Shown: positions 35,648 to 44,129 of the stretch, piece by piece
How the letters are laid out: each line of letters opens with the position of its first letter
Numbering within the stretch: position 1 is the stretch's first letter
Source of the DNA: Algibacter sp.
GTDB lineage: Bacteria > Bacteroidota > Bacteroidia > Flavobacteriales > Flavobacteriaceae
Direction of reading: 5' to 3'
Assembly (NCBI RefSeq): GCF_029245835.1
Contig: NZ_JAQWOO010000011.1
Span: 1-51,862 of the forward strand
Length of the DNA: 51,862 nt
Translations under genes and position numbers: made by a program
Notes under the pieces: generated by a model
What the model saw: only the letters and a program-made list of their open reading frames with translations
The model's database searches: none
Told to the model about the DNA's origin: nothing

Positions 35648-36889
35648 ATGTTATACTATCTATTTGAATATTTAGAAAAACAGTTCCAGCTTCCCGGAGC
35701 TACACTTTTTGGGTTTTTAACCTTTAGAGCAGCTTTGGCTATGATTTTGTCGCTGTTAATTTCTACTATTTATGGTAAAAGAATCATTCGCTTTTTGCAA
35801 AAAAAGCAAATGGGTGAAACCATTAGAGATTTAGGTTTAGATGGGCAAAAGGAAAAAGCAGGGACACCTACAATGGGTGGAATCATCATTATTCTAGCAA
35901 CTCTAATTCCGGTGTTATTATTGGCGAAGTTAGAAAATATTTACATCCTTCTTTTAATAGTAACAACACTTTGGATGGGTGTCATCGGTTTTGTTGATGA
36001 TTATTTAAAGAAGTTTAAAAACGATAAAGACGGATTAAAAGGGCGCTTTAAAGTTTTAGGACAAGTTGGATTAGGGATTATTGTAGGAGCAACCCTGTTT
36101 TTTCATCAAGATGTTACAATGAAAGAAAAGCTTCCTATTGCGGAACAACGCGTTTTATTAGCTGAAAATCCAGATATTGAGGCTTCAAAATTATTTGAAG
36201 AAGAGGTTAAATCGACAAAAACAACCATTCCATTTGTAAAAGGGAATGAGTTTGATTATGCCAAAGTCATTACATGGATAAGTCCAGACTTAAAAAAGTA
36301 CGCTTGGATTATCTTTATTTTGGTGTCTATTTTTATCATAACAGCAGTGTCTAACGGTGCTAACCTAACTGATGGGATAGATGGTTTGGCAGCTGGAACT
36401 TCGGCAATTATTGTACTCACTTTGGGCATTTTTGCATGGGTATCAGGTAATATTATTTTTTCAGAATACCTCAATATCATGTATATCCCAAGAGTTGAGG
36501 AAATAACAATTTACATAGCGGCGTTCGTAGGGGCTCTTATCGGTTTTCTTTGGTATAACACATATCCAGCTCAAGTTTTTATGGGGGATACGGGAAGTCT
36601 AACCATAGGTGGAATTATAGCAGTAATAGCCATAGCGGTTAGAAAAGAATGGTTGATACCGGTGTTATGCGGCATCTTTTTAGCAGAAAATTTATCGGTA
36701 GTTATGCAAGTGAGTTGGTTCAAATACACTAAAAAGAAGTATGGAGAAGGACGACGCATTTTTAAAATGTCGCCACTGCATCATCATTATCAAAAATCAG
36801 GATATCACGAAAGTAAAATAGTTACACGATTTTGGATTGTTGGTATATTACTAGCTATCCTTTCCATTGTCACTTTGAAAATTAGATAG
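35648..36889 (+). CDS. mraY: Phospho-MurNAc-pentapeptide transferase MraY
   Basis: MraY transfers phospho-MurNAc-pentapeptide to undecaprenyl phosphate to make lipid I. The 413-residue membrane enzyme has GTPTMGG (about residues 73-79), the catalytic Asp pair in GFVDDYLK (about 114-121), [10 protein letters not shown] (about 241-250) and the C-terminal [11 protein letters not shown] (about 378-388). It is about 50 residues longer than E. coli MraY because of a hydrophilic insert (about 153-215) between helices 4 and 5, which should face the periplasm. Similar inserts occur in Bacteroidota. Confidence 0.95.
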   Translation: MLYYLFEYLEKQFQLPGATLFGFLTFRAALAMILSLLISTIYGKRIIRFLQKKQMGETIRDLGLDGQKEKAGTPTMGGIIIILATLIPVLLLAKLENIYILLLIVTTLWMGVIGFVDDYLKKFKNDKDGLKGRFKVLGQVGLGIIVGATLFFHQDVTMKEKLPIAEQRVLLAENPDIEASKLFEEEVKSTKTTIPFVKGNEFDYAKVITWISPDLKKYAWIIFILVSIFIITAVSNGANLTDGIDGLAAGTSAIIVLTLGIFAWVSGNIIFSEYLNIMYIPRVEEITIYIAAFVGALIGFLWYNTYPAQVFMGDTGSLTIGGIIAVIAIAVRKEWLIPVLCGIFLAENLSVVMQVSWFKYTKKKYGEGRRIFKMSPLHHHYQKSGYHESKIVTRFWIVGILLAILSIVTLKIR

Positions 36890-36892
36890 CAA

Positions 36893-36912
36893 ATTCCTGC
36901 GAAGCCAGGAAT
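36893..36912. repeat. Short palindrome between mraY and murD
   Basis: ATTCCTG-N6-CAGGAAT is a perfect 7-bp palindrome with a 6-base centre. A related palindrome occurs at 46259-46280 near yqeY. It occupies the mraY-murD gap directly before the murD start. Confidence 0.6.
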
Positions 36913-36920
36913 CATATATA

Positions 36921-38309
36921 ATGAAACAAAAGAAATCAAACCCGAGTGAGCAGCTCTCCTCCAATGGAGGAGTTGGAGGAGGCTTTTTAGTCATATTAGG
37001 AGGGGGAGAAAGTGGTGTAGGAACAGCGCTTTTAGGAAAAGAAAAAGGGTACGATGTTTTTGTTTCCGATAAAGGAAAAATAAAAGAAAAGTACAAACAA
37101 GTTCTTATACATAATGCCATTGAATGGGAAGATGAAAAGCATACTGAATCTAAAATTCTAAATGCCGATATCGTCATGAAAAGCCCTGGGATTCCAGATA
37201 AAGTTGATTTGGTAAAGCAAATTCGTAAAGAAGGTATTCCAGTGGTTTCTGAAATTGAGTTTGCCTCAAAATTTACAGATGCAGCAATTGTTGGAATTAC
37301 AGGGAGTAATGGGAAAACAACCACGGCAACTTTAACGCATCACATTTTAAAACAAGAATTAAATGTTGGGTTAGCAGGTAATATCGGAGACAGTTTTGCA
37401 AAACAAATTTTAGAAGACGATTTTAAAAATTATGTTTTAGAAATCAGCAGTTTTCAGTTGGATGATGTTATTGATTTTAAACCCAATATTGCTGTATTAC
37501 TAAACATTACACCAGACCATTTAGATAGATACGATTACAAATTTGAAAATTATATCCAATCTAAATTCAGAATTGCCATGAATCAAACAAAAGAGGATTA
37601 TTTGATTTATGATGCCGATGATGAGGTTATAGTTAATCATTTAAAACAGTACCCAGTTCAATCCACATTATTGCCATTTTCATTAGAAAATCCTATTGAA
37701 AACGGCGCGTATTTAGATAAAGAAAATATTAAACTAACAATAAATAACAATCAAATTATTATGCCAACAGCAAATCTTAAATTAGAAGGAAAGCACAACA
37801 TTAAAAATGCGATGGCAGCTTCTACTGTAGCGCATTTACTAAAAATTAGAAAACAAACCATCAGAGAAAGCTTAGAAAACTTTCAAGGCGTTGAACATCG
37901 TTTAGAACAAGTATTGAAAATTAATAAAGTTCAATATATAAACGACTCTAAAGCCACCAATGTAAATGCGACTTATTATGCTTTGGAAAGTATGGATGCT
38001 CCAACCGTTTGGATTGTTGGTGGTGTTGATAAAGGTAATAATTATGAAGAGTTGTTTCCTTTTATTAATGAAAAGGTTAAGGCTATTATTTGTTTAGGTG
38101 TTGACAACGAAAAACTGATGAGCACTTTTGGGAATATGGTTGATGTTATTATTGAAACACAGTTTATGAATGAAGCAGTAAAAATTGCTTATAAAGTTGC
38201 GGAATCTGGCGACAACGTATTATTATCTCCAGCTTGTGCAAGTTTTGATTTATTTGATAATTATGAAGATCGTGGCCGTCAATTTAAAAATGCAGTAAGA
38301 AATCTGTAA
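36921..38309 (+). CDS. murD: UDP-MurNAc-L-alanine:D-glutamate ligase MurD, with unusual N-terminus
   Basis: MurD adds D-Glu to UDP-MurNAc-Ala. The 462-residue Mur ligase has the N-terminal LVILGGGESGVG (about residues 23-34), GITGSNGKTTTATL (about 125-138), the NITPDHLDRY stretch (about 193-202) and NDSKATN (about 342-348). The family normally begins right at the LVILGGG strand. Here about 20 extra residues (Ser/Gln/Asn/Gly rich) precede it, encoded by a palindromic repeat-like sequence (36954-36985). No start codon lies between the repeat and the core, so the extension appears to be translated. Confidence 0.94.
   Translation: MKQKKSNPSEQLSSNGGVGGGFLVILGGGESGVGTALLGKEKGYDVFVSDKGKIKEKYKQVLIHNAIEWEDEKHTESKILNADIVMKSPGIPDKVDLVKQIRKEGIPVVSEIEFASKFTDAAIVGITGSNGKTTTATLTHHILKQELNVGLAGNIGDSFAKQILEDDFKNYVLEISSFQLDDVIDFKPNIAVLLNITPDHLDRYDYKFENYIQSKFRIAMNQTKEDYLIYDADDEVIVNHLKQYPVQSTLLPFSLENPIENGAYLDKENIKLTINNNQIIMPTANLKLEGKHNIKNAMAASTVAHLLKIRKQTIRESLENFQGVEHRLEQVLKINKVQYINDSKATNVNATYYALESMDAPTVWIVGGVDKGNNYEELFPFINEKVKAIICLGVDNEKLMSTFGNMVDVIIETQFMNEAVKIAYKVAESGDNVLLSPACASFDLFDNYEDRGRQFKNAVRNL
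36954..36985. repeat. Palindromic repeat-like element inside the murD 5' end
   Basis: TCCTCCA-A-TGGAGGA (36957-36971), followed by GTTGGAGGAGGCTTTTT, resembles the dispersed 'CTCCTTTGGAGG...GGGGAGGCTTTTT' elements that lie between genes in Flavobacteriaceae. Here it lies in the reading frame of murD and encodes about LSSNGGVGGGF. Confidence 0.6.
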
Positions 38310-38320
38310 AACAATAATAA

Positions 38321-39514
38321 GTGCAAACACTATTTAAAAACATAAAAGGAGATCGGTTAATTTGGGCTATAGTGGCGCTACTGGCTATTTTGTCGTTTTT
38401 GCCTGTGTATAGTGCTGCAAGTAATTTAGCCTATAAAGGGGCAGGCAGCAGCACATTTGCCTTTTTTATTAAGCATTTTGTTCATTTGCTATTGGGTTTT
38501 GCTATTATTTATGGGGTGCATAAAATTCCTTACAGGTATTTTAAAGGCTTATCCTTAATTATGATTCCTGTTGTTGTTGTTCTACTTGGACTTACTATGA
38601 TGCAAGGCACAACTATTGAAGGTGCAAACGCAAGTAGATGGATTCAGATTCCATTTGTTGGTATGTCTTTTCAAACATCAACTTTAGCAGCTGTTGTGTT
38701 GATGGTCTATGTAGCAAGATATATGTCAAAAATTAAAGATGAAACAATAACATTTAAACGTTCAGTTTTGCCACTCTGGATGCCTGTGTTTTTTGTTTTG
38801 ATTTTTATTCTTCCTGCTAATTTTTCAACAGCAGCAATTATGTTTTTAATGGTTGTTATGTTGGTTTTTTTAGGAGGCTATCCATTGCGCTATTTAGCAG
38901 TTATTATTGGTTCTGGAATATTAGTATTAACACTATTTATTTTGATAGCTAAAGCATTTCCGGATGCTATGCCTAATAGAGTTGATACTTGGATGGGTAG
39001 GATTGAGAGTTTTTCAAACCCTGAAGATACTGAAGCTGATTATCAAATTGAAAAAGCCAAAATTGCCATTGCAACTGGCGGGATACAAGGTGTTGGCCCT
39101 GGTAAAAGCATGCAGAAAAATTTTTTACCGCAATCATCATCAGATTTCATATTTGCTATAATTATTGAAGAATATGGTTTAATTGGCGGATTTGTAATAA
39201 TGTCTTTATATCTCTGGTTGCTTTTTAGAATCGTTATTGTAGCCCAAAAGTCGGATACTATTTTCGGAAAACTTCTGGTTTTAGGCGTTGGACTCCCTAT
39301 CGTATTTCAAGCTCTAATTAATATGGCTGTTGCGGTAGAGTTGTTTCCGGTTACAGGTCAAACATTGCCGCTTATAAGTAGTGGGGGGACTTCTATTTGG
39401 ATGACTTGTTTGGCTATAGGGATTATATTAAGTGTGAGTGCTAAAAGAGAAGAAATAAAAGATAAAGAAATAAGTGAAGAGAATCCGTTAGAAATTTTAT
39501 CTGAAGCTATTTAA
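38321..39514 (+). CDS. ftsW: Lipid II polymerase FtsW (SEDS family)
   Basis: FtsW polymerises septal glycan with FtsI. The 397-residue protein has about ten helices, the extracellular NASRWIQIP-like loop (about 104-112), the catalytic Asp region after ATGGIQGVGPGKSMQKNFLPQ (about 248-268), SSDFIFAIIIEEYG (about 271-284) and the C-terminal TGQTLPLISSGG (about 347-358). The start is GTG at 38321, 11 bases after murD, because no ATG precedes the first helix. The tail is acidic and short. Confidence 0.94.
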   Translation: MQTLFKNIKGDRLIWAIVALLAILSFLPVYSAASNLAYKGAGSSTFAFFIKHFVHLLLGFAIIYGVHKIPYRYFKGLSLIMIPVVVVLLGLTMMQGTTIEGANASRWIQIPFVGMSFQTSTLAAVVLMVYVARYMSKIKDETITFKRSVLPLWMPVFFVLIFILPANFSTAAIMFLMVVMLVFLGGYPLRYLAVIIGSGILVLTLFILIAKAFPDAMPNRVDTWMGRIESFSNPEDTEADYQIEKAKIAIATGGIQGVGPGKSMQKNFLPQSSSDFIFAIIIEEYGLIGGFVIMSLYLWLLFRIVIVAQKSDTIFGKLLVLGVGLPIVFQALINMAVAVELFPVTGQTLPLISSGGTSIWMTCLAIGIILSVSAKREEIKDKEISEENPLEILSEAI

Positions 39515-39592
39515 TTTGGATAAGATAGGTTTTCTTCAGGGTTATTAAAACTTTGAAGGTATAAGAGTTAAAGAAAAGTAATTCGTGCGTAA

Positions 39593-40702
39593 ATGGTAAA
39601 TAAAGAAGCATATAGAATCATATTATCAGGTGGTGGAACAGGAGGTCATATTTACCCAGCAATCGCTATTGCAAATGAATTAAAATCTCGTTTTCCTGAT
39701 GCTGAGTTTTTATTTGTTGGTGCTAAGGATAGAATGGAGATGGAAAAAGTGCCGCAAGCAGGATATCAAATTCAAGGCTTATGGATTTCTGGAATTCAGC
39801 GTAAGCTTACTTTAAAAAATCTAAGCTTTCCTCTTAAATTGTTGAGTAGTCTTTGGAAGGCTCGTAAAATTGTAAAAACATTTAAACCCAATATTGCTAT
39901 AGGTACAGGTGGTTTTGCAAGTGGTCCATTGTTGCAAGTTGCAGCTTCAAATAATATTCCAACATTATTACAGGAACAAAATTCTTATCCTGGAATTACA
40001 AATAAACTGTTGTCAAAAAAAGCTAAAAAAATATGTGTTGCTTATGACGGTTTAGAACGATTTTTTCCAAAAGAAAAAATTATTAAAACAGGAAACCCAG
40101 TGCGTCAAGGCTTATTAGATATTGAAACAAAAATTGTTGAAGCAAAAAACTTTTATGATTTAAAACATGGTAAGCTAACATTGTTGATAATTGGTGGGAG
40201 TTTAGGGGCTAGGAGAATTAACGAGTTAATTGAAAATAAATTAGATTTTTTCGATACCCAAAACATTCAAATTATATGGCAGTGTGGTAAGTTGTATTAT
40301 CAACAATATAAAATATACAATAATACGAATAGTATTCAAGTTTATGAGTTTTTAAACAATATGGATTTCGCTTATGCAGCAGCAGATATAGTTATTTCTA
40401 GAGCTGGAGCAAGTTCGGTTTCAGAATTATGTATTGTAGGTAAGCCAGTTATTTTTATTCCTTCTCCTAATGTAGCAGAAAATCATCAAACAAAAAATGC
40501 TTTATCTATTGTGAATGAAGATGCCGCTTTAATGATTAAGGAAGAAGATTTAGATGCCGATTTTGAAAACAAATTTTCTCAATTATTGAATTCAACAGAA
40601 AGACAAAAAGTGCTATCTGAAAACATAAAAAAATTAGCATTAGTAAATGCAACAAAAGATATAGCAGATGAAGTGGAAAAACTTCTGAAAGAAAGTAAAT
40701 GA
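39593..40702 (+). CDS. murG: Lipid II synthase MurG (GT28)
   Basis: MurG adds GlcNAc to lipid I on the cytosolic face of the membrane. The 369-residue protein has [15 protein letters not shown] (about residues 13-27), [10 protein letters not shown] (about 103-112) and the UDP-GlcNAc pocket [13 protein letters not shown] (about 265-277). The length is normal. It follows ftsW by 78 bases and its TGA overlaps the murC ATG (ATGA). Confidence 0.96.
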   Translation: MVNKEAYRIILSGGGTGGHIYPAIAIANELKSRFPDAEFLFVGAKDRMEMEKVPQAGYQIQGLWISGIQRKLTLKNLSFPLKLLSSLWKARKIVKTFKPNIAIGTGGFASGPLLQVAASNNIPTLLQEQNSYPGITNKLLSKKAKKICVAYDGLERFFPKEKIIKTGNPVRQGLLDIETKIVEAKNFYDLKHGKLTLLIIGGSLGARRINELIENKLDFFDTQNIQIIWQCGKLYYQQYKIYNNTNSIQVYEFLNNMDFAYAAADIVISRAGASSVSELCIVGKPVIFIPSPNVAENHQTKNALSIVNEDAALMIKEEDLDADFENKFSQLLNSTERQKVLSENIKKLALVNATKDIADEVEKLLKESK

Positions 40703-42051
40703 ATTTAAAAGACATACATAACATCTACTTTATTGGTATTGGCGGTATTGGCATGAGTGCTTTAGCGCGTTATTTTCATGCGAATAACAAACATGTTGTT
40801 GGTTATGATAAAACGCAATCAGAGATTACAAGTAGCTTGATGGAATTGGGTGTTGATATTCATTTTTCAGATTCTATAGGTAATATTAAATCTGAATTTC
40901 TAAAAATTGAAAACACATTAGTTGTTTACACGCCTGCGATTCCTAAAAATCATGAGGAACTAATTTATTTTCAAAATAATGGGTTTAATGTTTTAAAAAG
41001 GTCACAGGTTTTAGGTATAATAACAGAAAACACATTTTGTTTAGCGGTTGCAGGAACCCATGGTAAAACAACAACAACAAGTATATTGGGACATTTAATG
41101 AATGTCTGTGATATTCCTTTAACTGCTTTTTTAGGCGGAATTAGTGAAAATTATAATTCTAATTTGATTTTAAACGGAACAGAGGTTTCAGTAGTTGAAG
41201 CTGATGAGTTTGATCGTTCATTTTTAACATTATCACCAGATTTTGCTTGTATTACTTCAATGGATGCAGATCATTTAGATGTTTATGGCGATGCTTCAGA
41301 ATTAAGAAAATCATTCGAAGACTTTTCAAAAAATATAAAACCTAATGGGAAGTTGTTTGTTAGAAACGGATTACCATTAAAGGGCATTAGTTATGGTATT
41401 GAAGACCATTCAGATTATACAATAAATAATATAAAAATAGAAAATGGTACGTATGTTTTTGATGTAAAAACACCAAAAACAGTACTTAAAAATTTACAAT
41501 TTAACCTACCTGGTAGACATAATCTGTCGAATGCATTAATAGCCTTGGCGATGGCTGTAGAATACGGTTGCCCATACCAACAGCTCGCCAAAGCTTTAGC
41601 ATCTTACAAAGGGGTTAAGCGCAGATTTACTTACCATATAAAAACGGATGATTTTGTGTTTATTGACGATTATGCACACCATCCAGAAGAAATAAATGCA
41701 GTGCATCAAGCGGTAAGAGAAATGTATCCTAATAAAAAGGTTTTGGCTATTTTTCAGCCACATTTATATAGTAGGACAAAAGATTTTGCTGATAATTTTG
41801 CTAAAAGTTTATCTCAATTTGATGAGTTAATGTTGTTAGATATTTATCCAGCTAGAGAATTACCTATTGAAGGTGTAACTTCAAAATGGTTATTTGAAAA
41901 AATTGATAATAAAAACAAGCAACTAGTAAGTAAAAAAGAATTATTAGATAAAATACATGGCAGTAATGCTCAAGTTATTTTAACTATTGGGGCTGGCGAT
42001 ATAGGAGAAGAAGTGAAACATATCAAAAAAGAATTTACTATTGAGAGTTAA
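40699..42051 (+). CDS. murC: UDP-MurNAc:L-alanine ligase MurC
   Basis: MurC adds the first stem residue. The 450-residue Mur ligase has the Rossmann start [16 protein letters not shown] (about residues 10-25), the ATP loop [13 protein letters not shown] (about 117-129), [10 protein letters not shown] (about 170-179) and [10 protein letters not shown] (about 324-333). Length and order are normal. It overlaps murG by 4 bases and ftsQ by 11 bases. Confidence 0.96.
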   Translation: MNLKDIHNIYFIGIGGIGMSALARYFHANNKHVVGYDKTQSEITSSLMELGVDIHFSDSIGNIKSEFLKIENTLVVYTPAIPKNHEELIYFQNNGFNVLKRSQVLGIITENTFCLAVAGTHGKTTTTSILGHLMNVCDIPLTAFLGGISENYNSNLILNGTEVSVVEADEFDRSFLTLSPDFACITSMDADHLDVYGDASELRKSFEDFSKNIKPNGKLFVRNGLPLKGISYGIEDHSDYTINNIKIENGTYVFDVKTPKTVLKNLQFNLPGRHNLSNALIALAMAVEYGCPYQQLAKALASYKGVKRRFTYHIKTDDFVFIDDYAHHPEEINAVHQAVREMYPNKKVLAIFQPHLYSRTKDFADNFAKSLSQFDELMLLDIYPARELPIEGVTSKWLFEKIDNKNKQLVSKKELLDKIHGSNAQVILTIGAGDIGEEVKHIKKEFTIES

Positions 42052-42760
42052 TTGGAATTACATAAAAATGATTGTGTTGTTAGGCTTGGTGGTTTTCTTG
42101 TTCGCATTTGCTTCATCAAGAAATGCGAATAGAAATATATCAAAACCTAATGTGAAATTCATTGGAGAAAATAATTTATTTGTTTCTCATGAGACTGTTA
42201 GTAAATTGTTAATACAAAATTATGGAGGTATTAAAAACGTGCCTAAAGAAACTTTAGTTTTGAGTGAATTAGAAAATGTCCTTAAATCTAATCCAATGAT
42301 AAAAACAGCAGAAGTGTATGTCGCTGTAAACGGTACACTTAACGCTGAAATAGAACAAAAAATGCCTATTGCAAGAATAAGTACAAATGCGTCTTATTAT
42401 ATTGATGATGAAGGGTCATACATGCCATTATCAAAAAATTATTCCGCTAGAGTGCCATTAGTTACAGGTTATGTTGAGAAAAATAATTTAAAAAACGTTT
42501 ATACAATAGCGCAAAAAATTAAAGAAGATGAGTTTTTGAAAAAGCATGTTTTTGAAATCCATCAAGATATTAATAAGAAGCTCTATTTAAAATTAAGACA
42601 GTGTGATTTTTTAGTGCAATTAGGAAGTGTAGAATTTTTAGGTAAAAAAATCAACAACTTAAAAGCGTTTTATAAAAAAAATCAAAGAGATAAAACACTT
42701 AACAATTATAGTAAAGTAAATTTACAGTTTGAAAACCAAGTAATATGTACCAAAATATAG
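42041..42760 (+). CDS. ftsQ: Cell division protein FtsQ
   Basis: FtsQ is the periplasmic scaffold of the FtsQLB complex. The 239-residue protein has one helix (about residues 10-25, IVLLGLVVFLFAFASS), then a POTRA-like domain (about 40-115, FIGENNLFVSHETVSKLL to ARI) and the FtsQ beta-domain. TTG at 42041 is preferred, because it gives the short basic lead before the helix; the next ATG (42068) would begin inside it. It overlaps murC by 11 bases and is followed 3 bases later by ftsA. Confidence 0.85.
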   Translation: MRVNWNYIKMIVLLGLVVFLFAFASSRNANRNISKPNVKFIGENNLFVSHETVSKLLIQNYGGIKNVPKETLVLSELENVLKSNPMIKTAEVYVAVNGTLNAEIEQKMPIARISTNASYYIDDEGSYMPLSKNYSARVPLVTGYVEKNNLKNVYTIAQKIKEDEFLKKHVFEIHQDINKKLYLKLRQCDFLVQLGSVEFLGKKINNLKAFYKKNQRDKTLNNYSKVNLQFENQVICTKI

Positions 42761-42763
42761 ACC

Positions 42764-44074
42764 ATGGAGCATAATGTATCAGTAGGATTAGACATAGGAA
42801 CCACAAAGATTGTGGCAATGATTGGTCGTAAAAACGAATACGGCAAGGTTGAGATTTTAGGTATTGGTAAATCTAAAAGTTTAGGTGTACATCGTGGTGT
42901 TGTAAATAATATTACGCAAACTATTCAGTCTATTCAACAAGCGGTTCAAGAAGCTGAAGCTGCTGCAGATATGAAGATCGATGAGGTTACTGTTGGTATT
43001 GCGGGACAGCATATACGTAGTTTACAGCATAGCGATTATATCACTCGATCAAACTCTGAGACGGTTATTGATGAGGATGATATTGATAGACTTATTAATC
43101 AAGTTCATAAATTGGTGATGCTTCCTGGAGAAGAAATTATTCATGTATTGCCTCAAGAGTATAAAGTTGATGGGCAAGCCGAAATAAAAGAACCAATAGG
43201 TATGTATGGCGGTCGTTTAGAAGCGAATTTTCATGTGGTTGTTGGGCAAGTATCTTCCATCAGAAATATTGGTCGTTGTGTGCAAAGTTCTGGGTTGAAT
43301 TTGGAAGGGATTACACTTGAACCCCTAGCGTCTGCAAACGCTGTTTTAAGTCAAGAAGAAAAAGAGGCCGGTGTCGCGTTAATTGATATAGGTGGAGGTA
43401 CTACTGATTTAGCCATTTTTAGAGACGGCATCATTCGTCATACAGCAGTTATCCCTTTCGGAGGAAACGTAATTACTGAAGATATAAAAGAAGGGTGCTC
43501 TATTATTGAAAAGCAAGCAGAATTATTAAAAATCAAATTTGGTTCAGCATGGCCAGGAGAAAATAAGGATAATGAAATTGTATCTATTCCAGGTTTAAGA
43601 GGTAGAGAGCCAAAAGAGATTACATTAAAAAACCTGTCTAAAATCATTCATGCACGCGTTGTAGAAATTGTTGAACAAGTGTATGTAGAGATTAAAAATT
43701 ATGGACACGAAGAGCAAAAGAAAAAATTAATCGCAGGTATTGTTTTAACAGGTGGCGGAAGTCAACTAAAACATTTAAAGCAGTTAGTAGAATATATAAC
43801 CGGAATGGACACCAGAATAGGGTATCCAAATGAACATTTAGCTGGCGATAGTGATGATGATATCACAAGTCCCTTATTCGCAACAGCTGTTGGTTTAGTA
43901 TTAGACGGTTTAAAACGTCAAGAAAGAAAAAAAGTAGAACAGCAAGAGCAAGTTGTAGATGACATTGAAACACCAGATGAAGAAGAAGTTAAAGAAAAAC
44001 CTATAAAGGAAAGACGCTCATTCCTAGATAAGTTGACAGAGCGCGTTAAAGATTTTTTAGATAACGCAGAGTAA
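42764..44074 (+). CDS. ftsA: Cell division protein FtsA
   Basis: FtsA is the actin-like membrane tether of FtsZ. The 436-residue protein has the phosphate-1 motif VGLDIGTTKIVAMIG (about residues 7-21), the 1C domain, IDIGGGTTDLAIF (about 207-219, phosphate 2) and the adenosine motif VLTGGGSQLKHL (about 327-338). A short linker rich in Glu/Lys leads to a C-terminal amphipathic helix (RRSFLDKLTERVKDFLDNAE) suited to membrane binding. Position before ftsZ is the usual one. Confidence 0.95.
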   Translation: MEHNVSVGLDIGTTKIVAMIGRKNEYGKVEILGIGKSKSLGVHRGVVNNITQTIQSIQQAVQEAEAAADMKIDEVTVGIAGQHIRSLQHSDYITRSNSETVIDEDDIDRLINQVHKLVMLPGEEIIHVLPQEYKVDGQAEIKEPIGMYGGRLEANFHVVVGQVSSIRNIGRCVQSSGLNLEGITLEPLASANAVLSQEEKEAGVALIDIGGGTTDLAIFRDGIIRHTAVIPFGGNVITEDIKEGCSIIEKQAELLKIKFGSAWPGENKDNEIVSIPGLRGREPKEITLKNLSKIIHARVVEIVEQVYVEIKNYGHEEQKKKLIAGIVLTGGGSQLKHLKQLVEYITGMDTRIGYPNEHLAGDSDDDITSPLFATAVGLVLDGLKRQERKKVEQQEQVVDDIETPDEEEVKEKPIKERRSFLDKLTERVKDFLDNAE

Positions 44075-44129
44075 TTAAATCCATTGAATTAAAAATATTA
44101 AGTACAAAACCCCAGAAAAACAGAATTTT

